A stretch of 14,135 bases of DNA from Treponema sp. (GTDB lineage: Bacteria; Spirochaetota; Spirochaetia; Treponematales; Treponemataceae), in contig JAILNT010000406.1 of assembly GCA_024691265.1 (NCBI GenBank), forward strand, positions 1-14,135. Reading direction: 5' to 3'. Below, piece by piece: positions 1-7,560 of the stretch (the stretch's first letter is position 1; every line of letters starts with the position of its first letter). The position numbers and the translations under genes were made by a program. Below the pieces are notes generated by a model. That model was not told where the DNA came from. It ran no database searches and worked only from the letters and a program-made list of their open reading frames with translations.

Positions 1-1466
1 TCAATACCAATTCCCCATGCAAGAACAGGAACATCAATACCCATTGCTTTTGTTACTTCTGGTCTAAAGATACCAGAACCACCAAGTTCAAACCAACCCA
101 ATGTAGGGTGCTTTACATGAACTTCTATAGAAGGTTCTGTAAATGGGAAGTATCCAGGAACATATTTAACTTCAGTAGCTCCACAGATTTCAACTGCAAA
201 CATGCGTAAGAAGCCAAGTAAGGTTTTTAGATTTACCTCATTACCAAGAACAATTCCCTCAGTCTGATAAAAATCACTAAGATGAGTTGCATCAACCTTG
301 TCATAACGGAAACAACGAGCAATTCCGAAATACTTTCCAGGAATCTTAGCCTTGTGCAACTGATGAGCAGACAAAACAGTTCCCTGTGAACGCATAACAA
401 GACGACGAGTAAATTCATTATCAAATGAATAATTCCAACCACGGCTACCACTGTTTCCGCCATTCTCATGAACAGCTTTTACATTAGAAAGATATGGTTC
501 TTCAATATACTTTGCGTGAGTTGGTTCTTTCAAGCGATAAACATCATGTATATCACGAGCTGCATGGAACTGAGGCATAAACAACGCATCTCCATTCCAG
601 AACTCTGTTTCAACAAGAGGTCCATCAAATTCTTCAAATCCAAGAGAAGATAATTTATCCTTAACAGATTCCAAAAACTGTACATAAGGATTAGTTCTAC
701 CAGGAATAATACGAGCTGGAGGAATAGAAATATTATATCCACGGAAAGTTCCGTTTTTCCACTCACCAGAAGCTAGCATTTTTGGAGTAACTTCTCCAAT
801 CTCATTTCCTGTAATACCAGCTTTTTTTAAACTGTCAACAACACTAGAAAAAGCTTCATTAAGCTTATAAACAACTGTTTCACGCTCAATAATTCTGAAA
901 GGACTATCTGAGATACCTCTCTTTTTTGCAAGACCAGACATAACATCAAGTTCTTCTTTAGAAAGAGAAGCTGCATCAAGTTGTCCGTTTTCAGATTCTG
1001 AAGCTCTTTTCAAAAGAGATGTAGTAACAGCAATTCTTGCAGGTAAAGGCTTCCCTGTATACTCAGCCTTTTTCTCTGCATTCATCTTTAGAATGCCTTC
1101 TTTAGACAAAGGACCGAAAGCACTACCTGCGTTTTTGGCCTCTATTCCAACCGCAACTGCAATTTCTGGCAACAGATGAGCACCGTTTTCCTTTAAATAA
1201 GAAACCATGCGTTCTTCAACTGTTCCGTTTTTTGCATAAGCACGGCCTAAATCCGTTATCTCATAATAAGTATGAGGAGTACGGCGAGCAATATCCAGTA
1301 ATTTCTTACCAGAAAGCCAAGAGAAAGCCTGATTAGCATGTCCCTCTTTATAATCCAATTCTTTCTGAAGCCTATCTGCTGTCAACTCATCTTTAAGTCC
1401 GTACTTTAGGAGCACCTTTATTTCCAAAGGATGCAAATTTTTAATTAAGGTTGGAATGTCGGTCAA
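1..1466 (-). CDS. pheS: Phenylalanine--tRNA ligase alpha subunit, archaeal type (C-terminus cut by window edge)
   Basis: This is the catalytic alpha subunit of the cytoplasmic enzyme that charges tRNA-Phe with phenylalanine; it works as an alpha2beta2 tetramer with PheT, which is not in the window. There are 488 codons before the left edge. The start is a TTG at 1464-1466, with GGAG nine bases upstream; no ATG fits. Helical, winged-helix-like N-terminal domains occupy about the first 200 residues, with RGYNISIPPARIIPGRTNP near 240-265. The class II core follows: ETEFWNGDALF (about 287-297), HAARD, VHENGG, motif 2 (GIARCFRYDKVDATHLSDFY, about 379-400), and motif 3 beginning AWGIGI at the edge. 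The long N-terminal region and the FWN-DALF and HxARD signatures fit the archaeal/eukaryotic-type subunit (about 500 residues) rather than the shorter bacterial type; spirochaetes are known to carry that type. The archaeal LRTHTT stretch reads MRSQGT here. It is the last visible gene of the minus-strand run. Family certain; the true C-terminus is unseen. Confidence 0.95.
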   Translation of the reverse strand, partial: MTDIPTLIKNLHPLEIKVLLKYGLKDELTADRLQKELDYKEGHANQAFSWLSGKKLLDIARRTPHTYYEITDLGRAYAKNGTVEERMVSYLKENGAHLLPEIAVAVGIEAKNAGSAFGPLSKEGILKMNAEKKAEYTGKPLPARIAVTTSLLKRASESENGQLDAASLSKEELDVMSGLAKKRGISDSPFRIIERETVVYKLNEAFSSVVDSLKKAGITGNEIGEVTPKMLASGEWKNGTFRGYNISIPPARIIPGRTNPYVQFLESVKDKLSSLGFEEFDGPLVETEFWNGDALFMPQFHAARDIHDVYRLKEPTHAKYIEEPYLSNVKAVHENGGNSGSRGWNYSFDNEFTRRLVMRSQGTVLSAHQLHKAKIPGKYFGIARCFRYDKVDATHLSDFYQTEGIVLGNEVNLKTLLGFLRMFAVEICGATEVKYVPGYFPFTEPSIEVHVKHPTLGWFELGGSGIFRPEVTKAMGIDVPVLAWGIGI

Positions 1467-1501
1467 TTTTTATATCTCCAAAGAAATTATATGTATACTT
1501 T

Positions 1502-1933
1502 TTACTCTTTTACCTGCCAAAGCTGCATAAGCTGAGCCTTCTTAGGTTCTCCCTTTTTAGCTTTAGGATTGCTGTAAGAATCTTTAGCAGCTCTGTATAC
1601 ATGATAGAAGTTATTAGCCTTCTTGAAATCATCTAAAACAGCCTGAAGAGTATTTAATGCTTCACCTTCATCATACTTAGAACGAGAGCATGTGTAGAAA
1701 ATACGAATCTGACGTCCCATTGGAGTATATTCGATAATAATTTTTACAGTATTACCAGCTACCGGGTGCAATTCAGGATATGTATTAGAAACTTCTATAA
1801 TCTTTGTAGAAGTATCTGCTTTATTTTCTGAATCCAAAACTAACTGAGCTTCTTCTGGAAGCTTAGTCTCCTGTGCAAAAAGGCCACCAAGAGCAATTAT
1901 ACACACAGTAAACAACGCAAAAATCTTTTTCAT
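1502..1933 (-). CDS. Small exported protein of unknown function
   Basis: I do not recognise a family. The chosen start gives 143 residues beginning MKKIFALFTVCIIALGGLFA, a standard signal peptide (two Lys, a hydrophobic core, cleavage expected after LFA before QETKL). GGGGGA seven bases upstream supports this ATG over the in-frame one 11 codons earlier. There is no lipobox Cys, so the mature protein of about 122 residues should be periplasmic. It is mixed alpha/beta: a beta-rich middle (NTVKIIIEYTPMGRQIRIFY) followed by amphipathic helices (EGEALNTLQAVLDDFKKANN) and a Lys-rich tail. A lone Cys lies in the middle (YTCSRSKYDE). It sits 51 bases after the preceding exported-protein gene and 35 bases before pheS, in the same operon-like run. 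Function unknown; no catalytic motif is visible. Confidence 0.8.
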   Translation of the reverse strand: MKKIFALFTVCIIALGGLFAQETKLPEEAQLVLDSENKADTSTKIIEVSNTYPELHPVAGNTVKIIIEYTPMGRQIRIFYTCSRSKYDEGEALNTLQAVLDDFKKANNFYHVYRAAKDSYSNPKAKKGEPKKAQLMQLWQVKE

Positions 1934-1984
1934 AGTAAAATCCCCCTGTGAAAACTTAGCAGACACTTTTCCTAAGGTCAGCTG

Positions 1985-2722
1985 TTAAAATTTGCTATAT
2001 TCTATTATTCTATTCACTTCTAGAAAAAAATCAAGTTCAACCGTATATTGTCCAGCAGATATAAACATTCTAGGTTCGCCACAAATCATTATTGTTCCAG
2101 TAATCTCTTTAGGCTTATTTTTATAAATACCTCTTTCATAATCCCTCACTGCATTTTTCACAGCATCTTCATAAGCAGCCTTTACTCCATCAAAGCCATC
2201 TGCAATTTTTCCATGACCAACACCATGAATTTTAGGGTGAACAAGGGCTTCCCAATGTTTATAATAATTAGACATTGCTGGCGTTCTTACAAAATCTATC
2301 CAAGCAGAAAGATTGTTATTTTCAATTAACGGGTCACTATATTTTATGGAATAGCCCTCATCTTTTATACTTCTTACTTCCTCAACTTCAAAATATTCCG
2401 AAACACTTCTCGCTTTATCAGATGGGGTATAGTCAAAATTCCAGCCATAAACCATACCATTTACAAGAAAAGGAGCTATTTCTTTTAATCTTGACACAGC
2501 AGTCCCAAAAAAATCTTCTTTCTGCTCTTCTATTCCAGGGTATGCATCAAGAGGTGCCCATAATTTTATATGAATAGCATCTCTATAAGAAGGAAACTGT
2601 GCATACACATGAGATAAAAATAAAAATATTGTAACTGGCAAAAAAGAAAATTTACGTAATATATTTTTTTGATAAGCAAAATGAAATATCTTTCTAAATA
2701 TATTTTTTAAATTATAAATCAT
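1985..2722 (-). CDS. Exported or membrane-anchored protein of unknown function
   Basis: No family recognised. The ATG at 2720-2722 lies inside the end of the diguanylate cyclase gene; the two frames overlap by 11 bases (ATGATTTATAA), and AGGAAAG upstream supplies a ribosome site, so translation is probably coupled. The open frame runs further upstream but only within the neighbour. The 245-residue product has a long basic N-terminus of about 25 residues, then a hydrophobic stretch (FSFLPVTIFLFLSHVYA) that is either a signal peptide cut before QFPSYRD or an uncleaved anchor. The rest (DAIHIKLWAPLDAYPGIEEQ, FLVNGMVYGWNFDYTPSDKA, and a C-terminal PKEITGTIMICGEPRMFIS) is a mixed alpha/beta domain expected in the periplasm. 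The coupling to a GAF-GGDEF gene suggests a shared expression programme but does not show function. Confidence 0.78.
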   Translation of the reverse strand: MIYNLKNIFRKIFHFAYQKNILRKFSFLPVTIFLFLSHVYAQFPSYRDAIHIKLWAPLDAYPGIEEQKEDFFGTAVSRLKEIAPFLVNGMVYGWNFDYTPSDKARSVSEYFEVEEVRSIKDEGYSIKYSDPLIENNNLSAWIDFVRTPAMSNYYKHWEALVHPKIHGVGHGKIADGFDGVKAAYEDAVKNAVRDYERGIYKNKPKEITGTIMICGEPRMFISAGQYTVELDFFLEVNRIIEYSKF

Positions 2723-3857
2723 GACTTTCCTGCAAAAATGAAACTCTGTTACGTCCAGAACGCTTTGAAAAATACATAGCTTTATCAGCAATATCAACAA
2801 AACGTTTTGGTTGAGGAACAGGAGACTGCTCTCCATTATAAACTGCAACACCAGCAGAAATAGTTATCTTAAGATGAGTATTTTCATAAACAAAATCCAT
2901 TGCTTCAACTCTAGACCTTATTCTTTCTGCTACAATCATTCCTCCTGTTCTATCGGCATTATTTAAAAGAACAGTAAATTCTTCTCCACCATATCGGCTT
3001 GCAATATCTTCAGACCTGACACTTTCACGTATTATTCTTGCAACTTCCATTAAGACATAATCACCGCATGCATGACCACAAGTATCATTCACATTTTTAA
3101 AATGGTCTATATCGAACATCATTACACATAAAGAAGATTTTTTCTCATAAGCATGACTTAGAGCATCAGAAAGAGCATTAAAAAAATAATATCGCTGTTT
3201 AAGATGAGTCATTAAATCTATAGAAGAGCGTTCTACAAGAGCACTATTATTTATAGCAATAGCAGCAAGAGAAGCTATAGCAAGAATCTGATTTCTTTCA
3301 TATTCCGAGTAGTCAGCACCTTCTCCTAAATCTATTCTCTCACCTAGCAAAAGGAATCCATTCAAATGATTTTTCACAAGCAAAGGAACTATAAGAGTAG
3401 GTTTTAAGTCTAAAATCATTTCAACATAAGAATCTTTTTGTATTGCAGAAAAATCCCCGAAAAACTCCTTTATTGTAAATGATTTTGCCCCTTTAGATAG
3501 ATTTTCAATAATTGGGTGTTGAACAGGTATCGTATAATCAATACAGGGACTCACATCAATTCCACTATAATTTTCTGCAAGTTTGAAACAGTCTGCATCT
3601 ATAGAATCCATAATAAATACCCCTGCACCAAGAACATGCATTTGTCCCATACAAGTATATAAAATAGATTCAATTAAAGTGGAAGTTTGCAATGTAGAGC
3701 ATAAAGACCTTGATATTTCAAGAAGTTGTTGAAGGTCATATATATGTTTTTCATATTTTGCCATCAACTCTTCTTTTGAAAGATTAGAGTCATCTTTTGA
3801 ATTATCTTGAGAAATAAATCTTCTTTGAGAAACTATATCTCTCTCATTATTACCCAT
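2712..3857 (-). CDS. GAF-GGDEF diguanylate cyclase
   Basis: Predicted to make cyclic di-GMP from two GTP in the cytoplasm; no signal peptide or membrane segment is seen. It has 381 residues. A probable coiled-coil linker lies at about 28-58 (SKEELMAKYEKHIYDLQQLL), a GAF-like sensor at about 50-205 (ending GFLLLGERID, then ILAIASLAAIAINN), and a GGDEF domain at about 210-376. Active-site features are intact: FDIDHFKNVND (248-258, metal-binding Asp), RYGGEEF (288-294) and a late KAMYFSKRSGRNRV. RSED (281-284) sits exactly five residues before GGEEF, matching the RxxD inhibitory I-site, so product feedback is likely. The usual domain-opening DxLTGLxNRR is degenerate (DLMTHLKQRYYF). GGGGA seven bases upstream supports the start. 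It lies 37 bases after the helical-protein gene and overlaps the next gene by 11 bases. The ligand of the GAF domain cannot be inferred. Confidence 0.95.
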   Translation of the reverse strand: MGNNERDIVSQRRFISQDNSKDDSNLSKEELMAKYEKHIYDLQQLLEISRSLCSTLQTSTLIESILYTCMGQMHVLGAGVFIMDSIDADCFKLAENYSGIDVSPCIDYTIPVQHPIIENLSKGAKSFTIKEFFGDFSAIQKDSYVEMILDLKPTLIVPLLVKNHLNGFLLLGERIDLGEGADYSEYERNQILAIASLAAIAINNSALVERSSIDLMTHLKQRYYFFNALSDALSHAYEKKSSLCVMMFDIDHFKNVNDTCGHACGDYVLMEVARIIRESVRSEDIASRYGGEEFTVLLNNADRTGGMIVAERIRSRVEAMDFVYENTHLKITISAGVAVYNGEQSPVPQPKRFVDIADKAMYFSKRSGRNRVSFLQESHDL

Positions 3858-3894
3858 TCAATATTCCCCAAACAGTTATTCAAGAATGCTTAAA

Positions 3895-5490
3895 CTAAGA
3901 ATGATTCTTATCAAGCTCACCTACAACAGCATAATTTTTCATTATTTCAAGAAATACATGCCAAAGAGTATGCTGTTTTTCAAGCAAAGCTGTATTATCC
4001 CTATTTCTAGAAGAAAACATCAAAACCTTTAAGTTTGTTATATCTTCCGGAGAACTTTTTTTCATATCCAATAAAAGCTCAGATATATGATTATACAAAG
4101 AATAAATTAGATTTGTTAAATTCTGTATCAATTCTTTTGCAGCCATATTAGCTCTGTTTATATATTGAGCAAGCATTTTTATAAACTCTGCATCTTTATG
4201 ACTATCTTTTATATAACCTAACATAACAGATTCATCAAAGGCATTTCCCTTTTTAAACAAATCTTCAAATTTTTCAATAGTAGTAGATGCATCATTACAG
4301 GCATATACAAGAGAAGAAAATTCAGTTTTATAAGTTGGATTACTAAATATTCCTTCAATCGCAATATCATTCAATAAACTCTTAATCTGAGGAGAATAAT
4401 ACGCATATATAAAGGTTTTAACTATTTGAACAGGTAAAACCCATGCAAAAGAAGCAGCACCATTTTGTTGCAAGACTTCATTAGTTTCAGAATTATAAGT
4501 TTGCAGATTCATTAAATCTACACCTTGAGAACCAAACAAGGCTTGAAGTTCATTAGAAATTAATTCATCTTTTAATTCAGTCTTTATTCTTCCTTCGTCT
4601 GCTGTAAACTGCTCCTGCAAATGAGTAGCATATTTTTGAAGAGCAGAACTTTTATAAGAAGCAACTTTAGGAGCAAAATCAGGATCTTTTTTAGAAATGC
4701 AAATAAGACTTTTTACAATATCAGGAGTTAAAACCTGTTTAAACACAGCAGAAATCTTTTCAAGATTCATTATTATATTTTGTCTTTCATTTTCAGAAAT
4801 AGATTTATTATGTTTATGTAAAGTTGCAAGAGCAACTACAGCATCTCCCATAGAAGCTGTTATTTCAAAATCTGAAATAAGATAATATAAATCAAGCAAT
4901 ATTCTTTCAAGTTTTTCAACAGGAACTTGCTGATAAACAGGCTTATACCCTGAATCAGGAATAAAAGAAGGATCAAAAATACGAAGGACAGAAAGACAAT
5001 TAAATTTACAAATATCATAAAGTTGATGTAATTTATCAATAATATTCTGAATCATTGCAAATTCAGGATTGTTAAATTCTTTTACCAACCTTTTAAATCT
5101 TTGCCTTTGCATTTCATATACTTGAGCTTCGGTATGAGTTGAATTTATCACTTCCTTTTTTCTATTTTCAAAAAGCAAAGTTTGCATTAATTCTTGATTT
5201 TCTTTTGAAAAACCAGTCAGAATAAGTTGCTCTTCATACTTCCAATTACGCTGAACATCATCACCAGAAATTGTAGAAGACAAAATTTCAAATATCGGAC
5301 TTAAAGTCTGATACAGGATATGAAACACTTCTGCAAAATTTGCTAACAGCATGCCATTCTTATAAATAGCTGGTTTCATATCACGCACTTTTGAATCAAT
5401 AGCACGCAAAGCCTGTCTCTTCTTTACCTCAGGAGAAGAACTCATAAATATAGATTCGAAAAAATCTGTAATAATTCTGACAAAACTCAT
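3895..5490 (-). CDS. Large helical cytoplasmic protein, spirochaete-type unknown (possibly DUF5312)
   Basis: Function unknown. With the ATG at 5488-5490 it is 531 residues (MSFVRIITDFFESIFMSSSP). The frame stays open further upstream, but only inside the dus gene, and this ATG comes 13 bases after the dus stop. The ribosome site is weak, so coupling to dus translation is likely. The sequence is almost entirely amphipathic helix (for example KKRQALRAIDSKVRDMKPAI, and ELIQNLTNLIYSLYNHISELLLD), with two short hydrophobic patches (ASFAWVLPVQIVKTFIYAYY and one near the N-terminus) that could contact membrane but are not convincing spans. No signal peptide, nucleotide-binding loop or catalytic motif is seen. 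I believe it belongs to a conserved treponemal family, perhaps DUF5312, but cannot confirm that from sequence alone. It sits between a tRNA-modification gene and a diguanylate cyclase gene. Confidence 0.8.
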   Translation of the reverse strand: MSFVRIITDFFESIFMSSSPEVKKRQALRAIDSKVRDMKPAIYKNGMLLANFAEVFHILYQTLSPIFEILSSTISGDDVQRNWKYEEQLILTGFSKENQELMQTLLFENRKKEVINSTHTEAQVYEMQRQRFKRLVKEFNNPEFAMIQNIIDKLHQLYDICKFNCLSVLRIFDPSFIPDSGYKPVYQQVPVEKLERILLDLYYLISDFEITASMGDAVVALATLHKHNKSISENERQNIIMNLEKISAVFKQVLTPDIVKSLICISKKDPDFAPKVASYKSSALQKYATHLQEQFTADEGRIKTELKDELISNELQALFGSQGVDLMNLQTYNSETNEVLQQNGAASFAWVLPVQIVKTFIYAYYSPQIKSLLNDIAIEGIFSNPTYKTEFSSLVYACNDASTTIEKFEDLFKKGNAFDESVMLGYIKDSHKDAEFIKMLAQYINRANMAAKELIQNLTNLIYSLYNHISELLLDMKKSSPEDITNLKVLMFSSRNRDNTALLEKQHTLWHVFLEIMKNYAVVGELDKNHS

Positions 5491-5503
5491 ACTATATATC
5501 TTA

Positions 5504-6544
5504 TTAGCTACAAGAGAGATTTGCAATGGCAGATGAAAAAATCTGTTTATATTCGCTCTTAGTTTTCGCACTTACAATCTGAGCCCTAAGCTTAGCACCT
5601 CCAGGAATTCCCTTACTATAAGCACAAAAACTCTTTCTCATATCTCTACAAGCAACCTCTTCTCCTCTATCAAGAATAAGTTGTTCAAGCTGTGTAAAGC
5701 CTGCTTTTATTCTATCCTTTACAGGAATATCATCATATCTGCCTTCAAGAAGGAATTGACGGGTTTGAGCAAAAATAAAAGGATTTCCCATTGCACCACG
5801 AGCAAACATAACAGCATCACATGCAGTTTGAGAAAGCATGTTTTTAGCATCTTCAGGAGAAAAAGCATCTCCACTGCCAAAAACAGGTATTTTTCCCTTC
5901 ATCATTTCAACAAGTTCAGCAAGGAGACTCCAATCTGCTTTTCCTTCATAACCTTGGGCACGAGTTCTTGCATGCAAAGTTATTGCAGAAGCACCCGCTT
6001 CAAGAGCAGCAGCGGCAGCCTCTTTCCAGGTTATGTGTTCACTGTCCCAGCCAGAACGTATTTTTACACTTACAGGAACAACTCCACGTTCAGGATATTC
6101 TTGTGCATAAAGCTTACATTCCTCAACAACAGCTTTCACAATAGAGTAGAGTCTTTCGGGCTCTTTTGTAAGCATGCTTCCGGCTCCTGTCTTTACAATT
6201 TTAGGAACCGGACAGCCACCGTTTATATCTATAAGCTCAGTTGAAGTTTTTTCAAGAACAACCCTAGCAGCCTTTGCCATAGTAGAAGCTTCTCCTCCGA
6301 AAATCTGAACAGAGTATGCCTTCTCTGAAGGAGAACGATTCATCAATGTTTCAGTTTTCTCATTTCCTCGGCTTAAAGCTTCTGCTGATACCATCTCCGT
6401 ATAACAAAAATTAACTCCACCAGCCCAGCAAACAGAGCGAAAAGCTCTGTCACTATAACCGGCTACAGGAGCTAAAAACAGGTTACCTTCTAATTCAAGA
6501 GGTCCTATTTTAACAGGGTGATACAAAGGTTTTTCTAAATCCAT
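5504..6544 (-). CDS. dus: tRNA-dihydrouridine synthase (DusB-like)
   Basis: An FMN- and NADPH-dependent TIM-barrel enzyme that reduces specific uridines in the D-loop of tRNA. It has 346 residues, a normal length for Dus. Family signatures appear in order: FLAPVAGYSDRAFR (23-36), SVQIFGGEA (78-86), DINGGCPVPKIVKTGAGSML (106-125) with the expected catalytic Cys111, SVKIRSGWD (159-167), TLHARTRAQGY (189-199, substrate/FMN-binding His and Arg), PVFGSGD (220-226) and FARGAMGNPFIF (247-258, phosphate-binding). The C-terminal helical tRNA-binding region follows (RGEEVACRDMRKSFCAYSKG). The segment before Cys reads INGG where INMG or INFG is usual. GGA sits eight bases before the ATG. It lies 18 bases after tatD and 13 before the next gene. 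Family certain; assignment to DusB rather than another bacterial subfamily is by overall look. Confidence 0.95.
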   Translation of the reverse strand: MDLEKPLYHPVKIGPLELEGNLFLAPVAGYSDRAFRSVCWAGGVNFCYTEMVSAEALSRGNEKTETLMNRSPSEKAYSVQIFGGEASTMAKAARVVLEKTSTELIDINGGCPVPKIVKTGAGSMLTKEPERLYSIVKAVVEECKLYAQEYPERGVVPVSVKIRSGWDSEHITWKEAAAAALEAGASAITLHARTRAQGYEGKADWSLLAELVEMMKGKIPVFGSGDAFSPEDAKNMLSQTACDAVMFARGAMGNPFIFAQTRQFLLEGRYDDIPVKDRIKAGFTQLEQLILDRGEEVACRDMRKSFCAYSKGIPGGAKLRAQIVSAKTKSEYKQIFSSAIANLSCS

Positions 6545-6562
6545 AAATAAAATCCAAATAAA

Positions 6563-7345
6563 TTACAAAGGTAAATTAAACGCTTTACAGCTATTTTCCC
6601 ATAACTGTTCACTAAGCTTCTCTAAATCCATATTAAGCATTTCTGCTAAAAATCTGGCTGTAGAAGGTAAATAGGCTGGCATAGTACGCTTTCTTTCTCT
6701 GTATTCAGAAGGAATCATAAACGGACTTTCAGTTTCAATAAGAATACGGTCAACAGGAATATTTAAAACAGACTCATGTAAATTGCGAGCATTTCTATAA
6801 GTCAAATTTCCTGCAAACGAAAAATAAATATTCATATCTGTTTGAAGACACTTTCTAGCAAAAGCAGCATCTTCACTGTAACAATGAAAAATTGCACCAG
6901 CATCAGGAATACGTTCCTTCAATATATCAAAAACATCATTGCCTGCATTTCTATTATGAATAATAACAGGAAGATTGTGTCGACGGGCAATATCAAGCTG
7001 AGCAATAAACAATTCTATCTGTGATTTTTTATCACCAAATTGCTTATAATAATCAAGTCCGGTCTCTCCAACAGCTATAACACGCTCTAAAGAAAGACTT
7101 TCTTCTATAATTTTCTGCCAGTTTGAGCCAGGAGTAAGAACTTCAGAAGGAGCAACTCCTACTGCATGATATATTTCTGTACGAGACTTTAAAGTCTGAT
7201 AAACCTTTTTAAAATCTCTAAGACTATTATTTATACTGACAATACGAGTAACGCCAGCCTGTTTTGCCTGTTGAATAACGCGTAACTGTTCAATAGGGTC
7301 ATCATATATCAACCCTATATGGGCATGAGTATCAAAAAATTTCAT
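6563..7345 (-). CDS. TatD-family metal-dependent hydrolase (putative DNase)
   Basis: A TIM-barrel amidohydrolase-like enzyme of the TatD/YcfH family, usually a cytoplasmic divalent-metal 3'-5' exonuclease. I chose the ATG at 7343-7345 (MKFFDTHAHIG, 260 residues): this matches the family N-terminus and has GGA eight bases upstream, whereas the ATG nine bases earlier has no usable ribosome site. Metal-site motifs seen: THAH (His7, His9), GETGLDYY (Glu94), IIHNR (His130) and FHCYS (His154). Two usually conserved positions differ: the GVHP motif reads GVAP (residues 63-66), and the late ETDSP/ETDAP motif reads ETESP (Glu206 replacing Asp). The codons are unambiguous (GCT for Ala, GAA for Glu). 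It is the first gene of the minus-strand run, directly after a promoter. Fold assignment is firm; full catalytic activity is less certain because of the substitutions. Confidence 0.92.
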   Translation of the reverse strand: MKFFDTHAHIGLIYDDPIEQLRVIQQAKQAGVTRIVSINNSLRDFKKVYQTLKSRTEIYHAVGVAPSEVLTPGSNWQKIIEESLSLERVIAVGETGLDYYKQFGDKKSQIELFIAQLDIARRHNLPVIIHNRNAGNDVFDILKERIPDAGAIFHCYSEDAAFARKCLQTDMNIYFSFAGNLTYRNARNLHESVLNIPVDRILIETESPFMIPSEYRERKRTMPAYLPSTARFLAEMLNMDLEKLSEQLWENSCKAFNLPL

Positions 7346-7429
7346 GGCTTTCATCCAAAAAAGAATAATATGGGGCAGAAGAAAAGTCCCCTTGGAAAAC
7401 AGTTGTGAATTAGTCTTTTTCCACTTTTA

Positions 7430-7458
7430 AAGATAGCACAGGAACCTTCATAAGTCAA
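7430..7458 (-). promoter_or_regulatory. Putative sigma-70 promoter for the tatD-dus...pheS run
   Basis: On the minus strand, TTGACT (7453-7458) and TATCTT (7430-7435) are separated by exactly 17 bases. This places transcription start near 7423, leaving a leader of about 78 bases before the tatD ATG. The element is back to back with the plus-strand promoter; the two -35 boxes are only 12 bases apart, so a single bound regulator or supercoiling could affect both. Confidence 0.6.
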
Positions 7459-7470
7459 CAAATCAGTTAT

Positions 7471-7499
7471 TTGACATCAGTATAGCTGTATGATATACT
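7471..7499 (+). promoter_or_regulatory. Near-consensus extended -10 sigma-70 promoter for the M23-bactofilin operon
   Basis: TTGACA (7471-7476) is a perfect -35. A 17-base spacer follows, then TATACT (7494-7499) preceded by TG one base away (7491-7492), an extended -10. Start of transcription is expected near 7506, giving a leader of about 55 bases with the AGGGG ribosome site just before the TTG start. It is the best promoter seen in the window and suggests strong, largely constitutive expression. Confidence 0.8.
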
Positions 7500-7560
7500 T
7501 GCAAAAAGCCTAAAAGTAAAATACTTCTATATATGGAAAACTATCCTAAGGGGCAAGGAA

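Noticed and set aside
2048..2577. Plus-strand open frames opposite the exported-protein gene, and similar open frames opposite other genes.
   Set aside because: They overlap convincing genes on the other strand, lack ribosome sites and have protein compositions typical of antisense shadows.
1985..2851. Longer start (at 2851) for the exported unknown downstream of the cyclase.
   Set aside because: The extra 43 residues lie wholly inside the GGDEF coding region; the ATG at 2722 has a good ribosome site and gives a sensible membrane-targeting N-terminus.
7372..7391. GGGG/CCCC pairing in the tatD leader, considered as a regulatory RNA element.
   Set aside because: A 4-bp stem with a 12-base loop and no further conserved structure; no riboswitch pattern seen.
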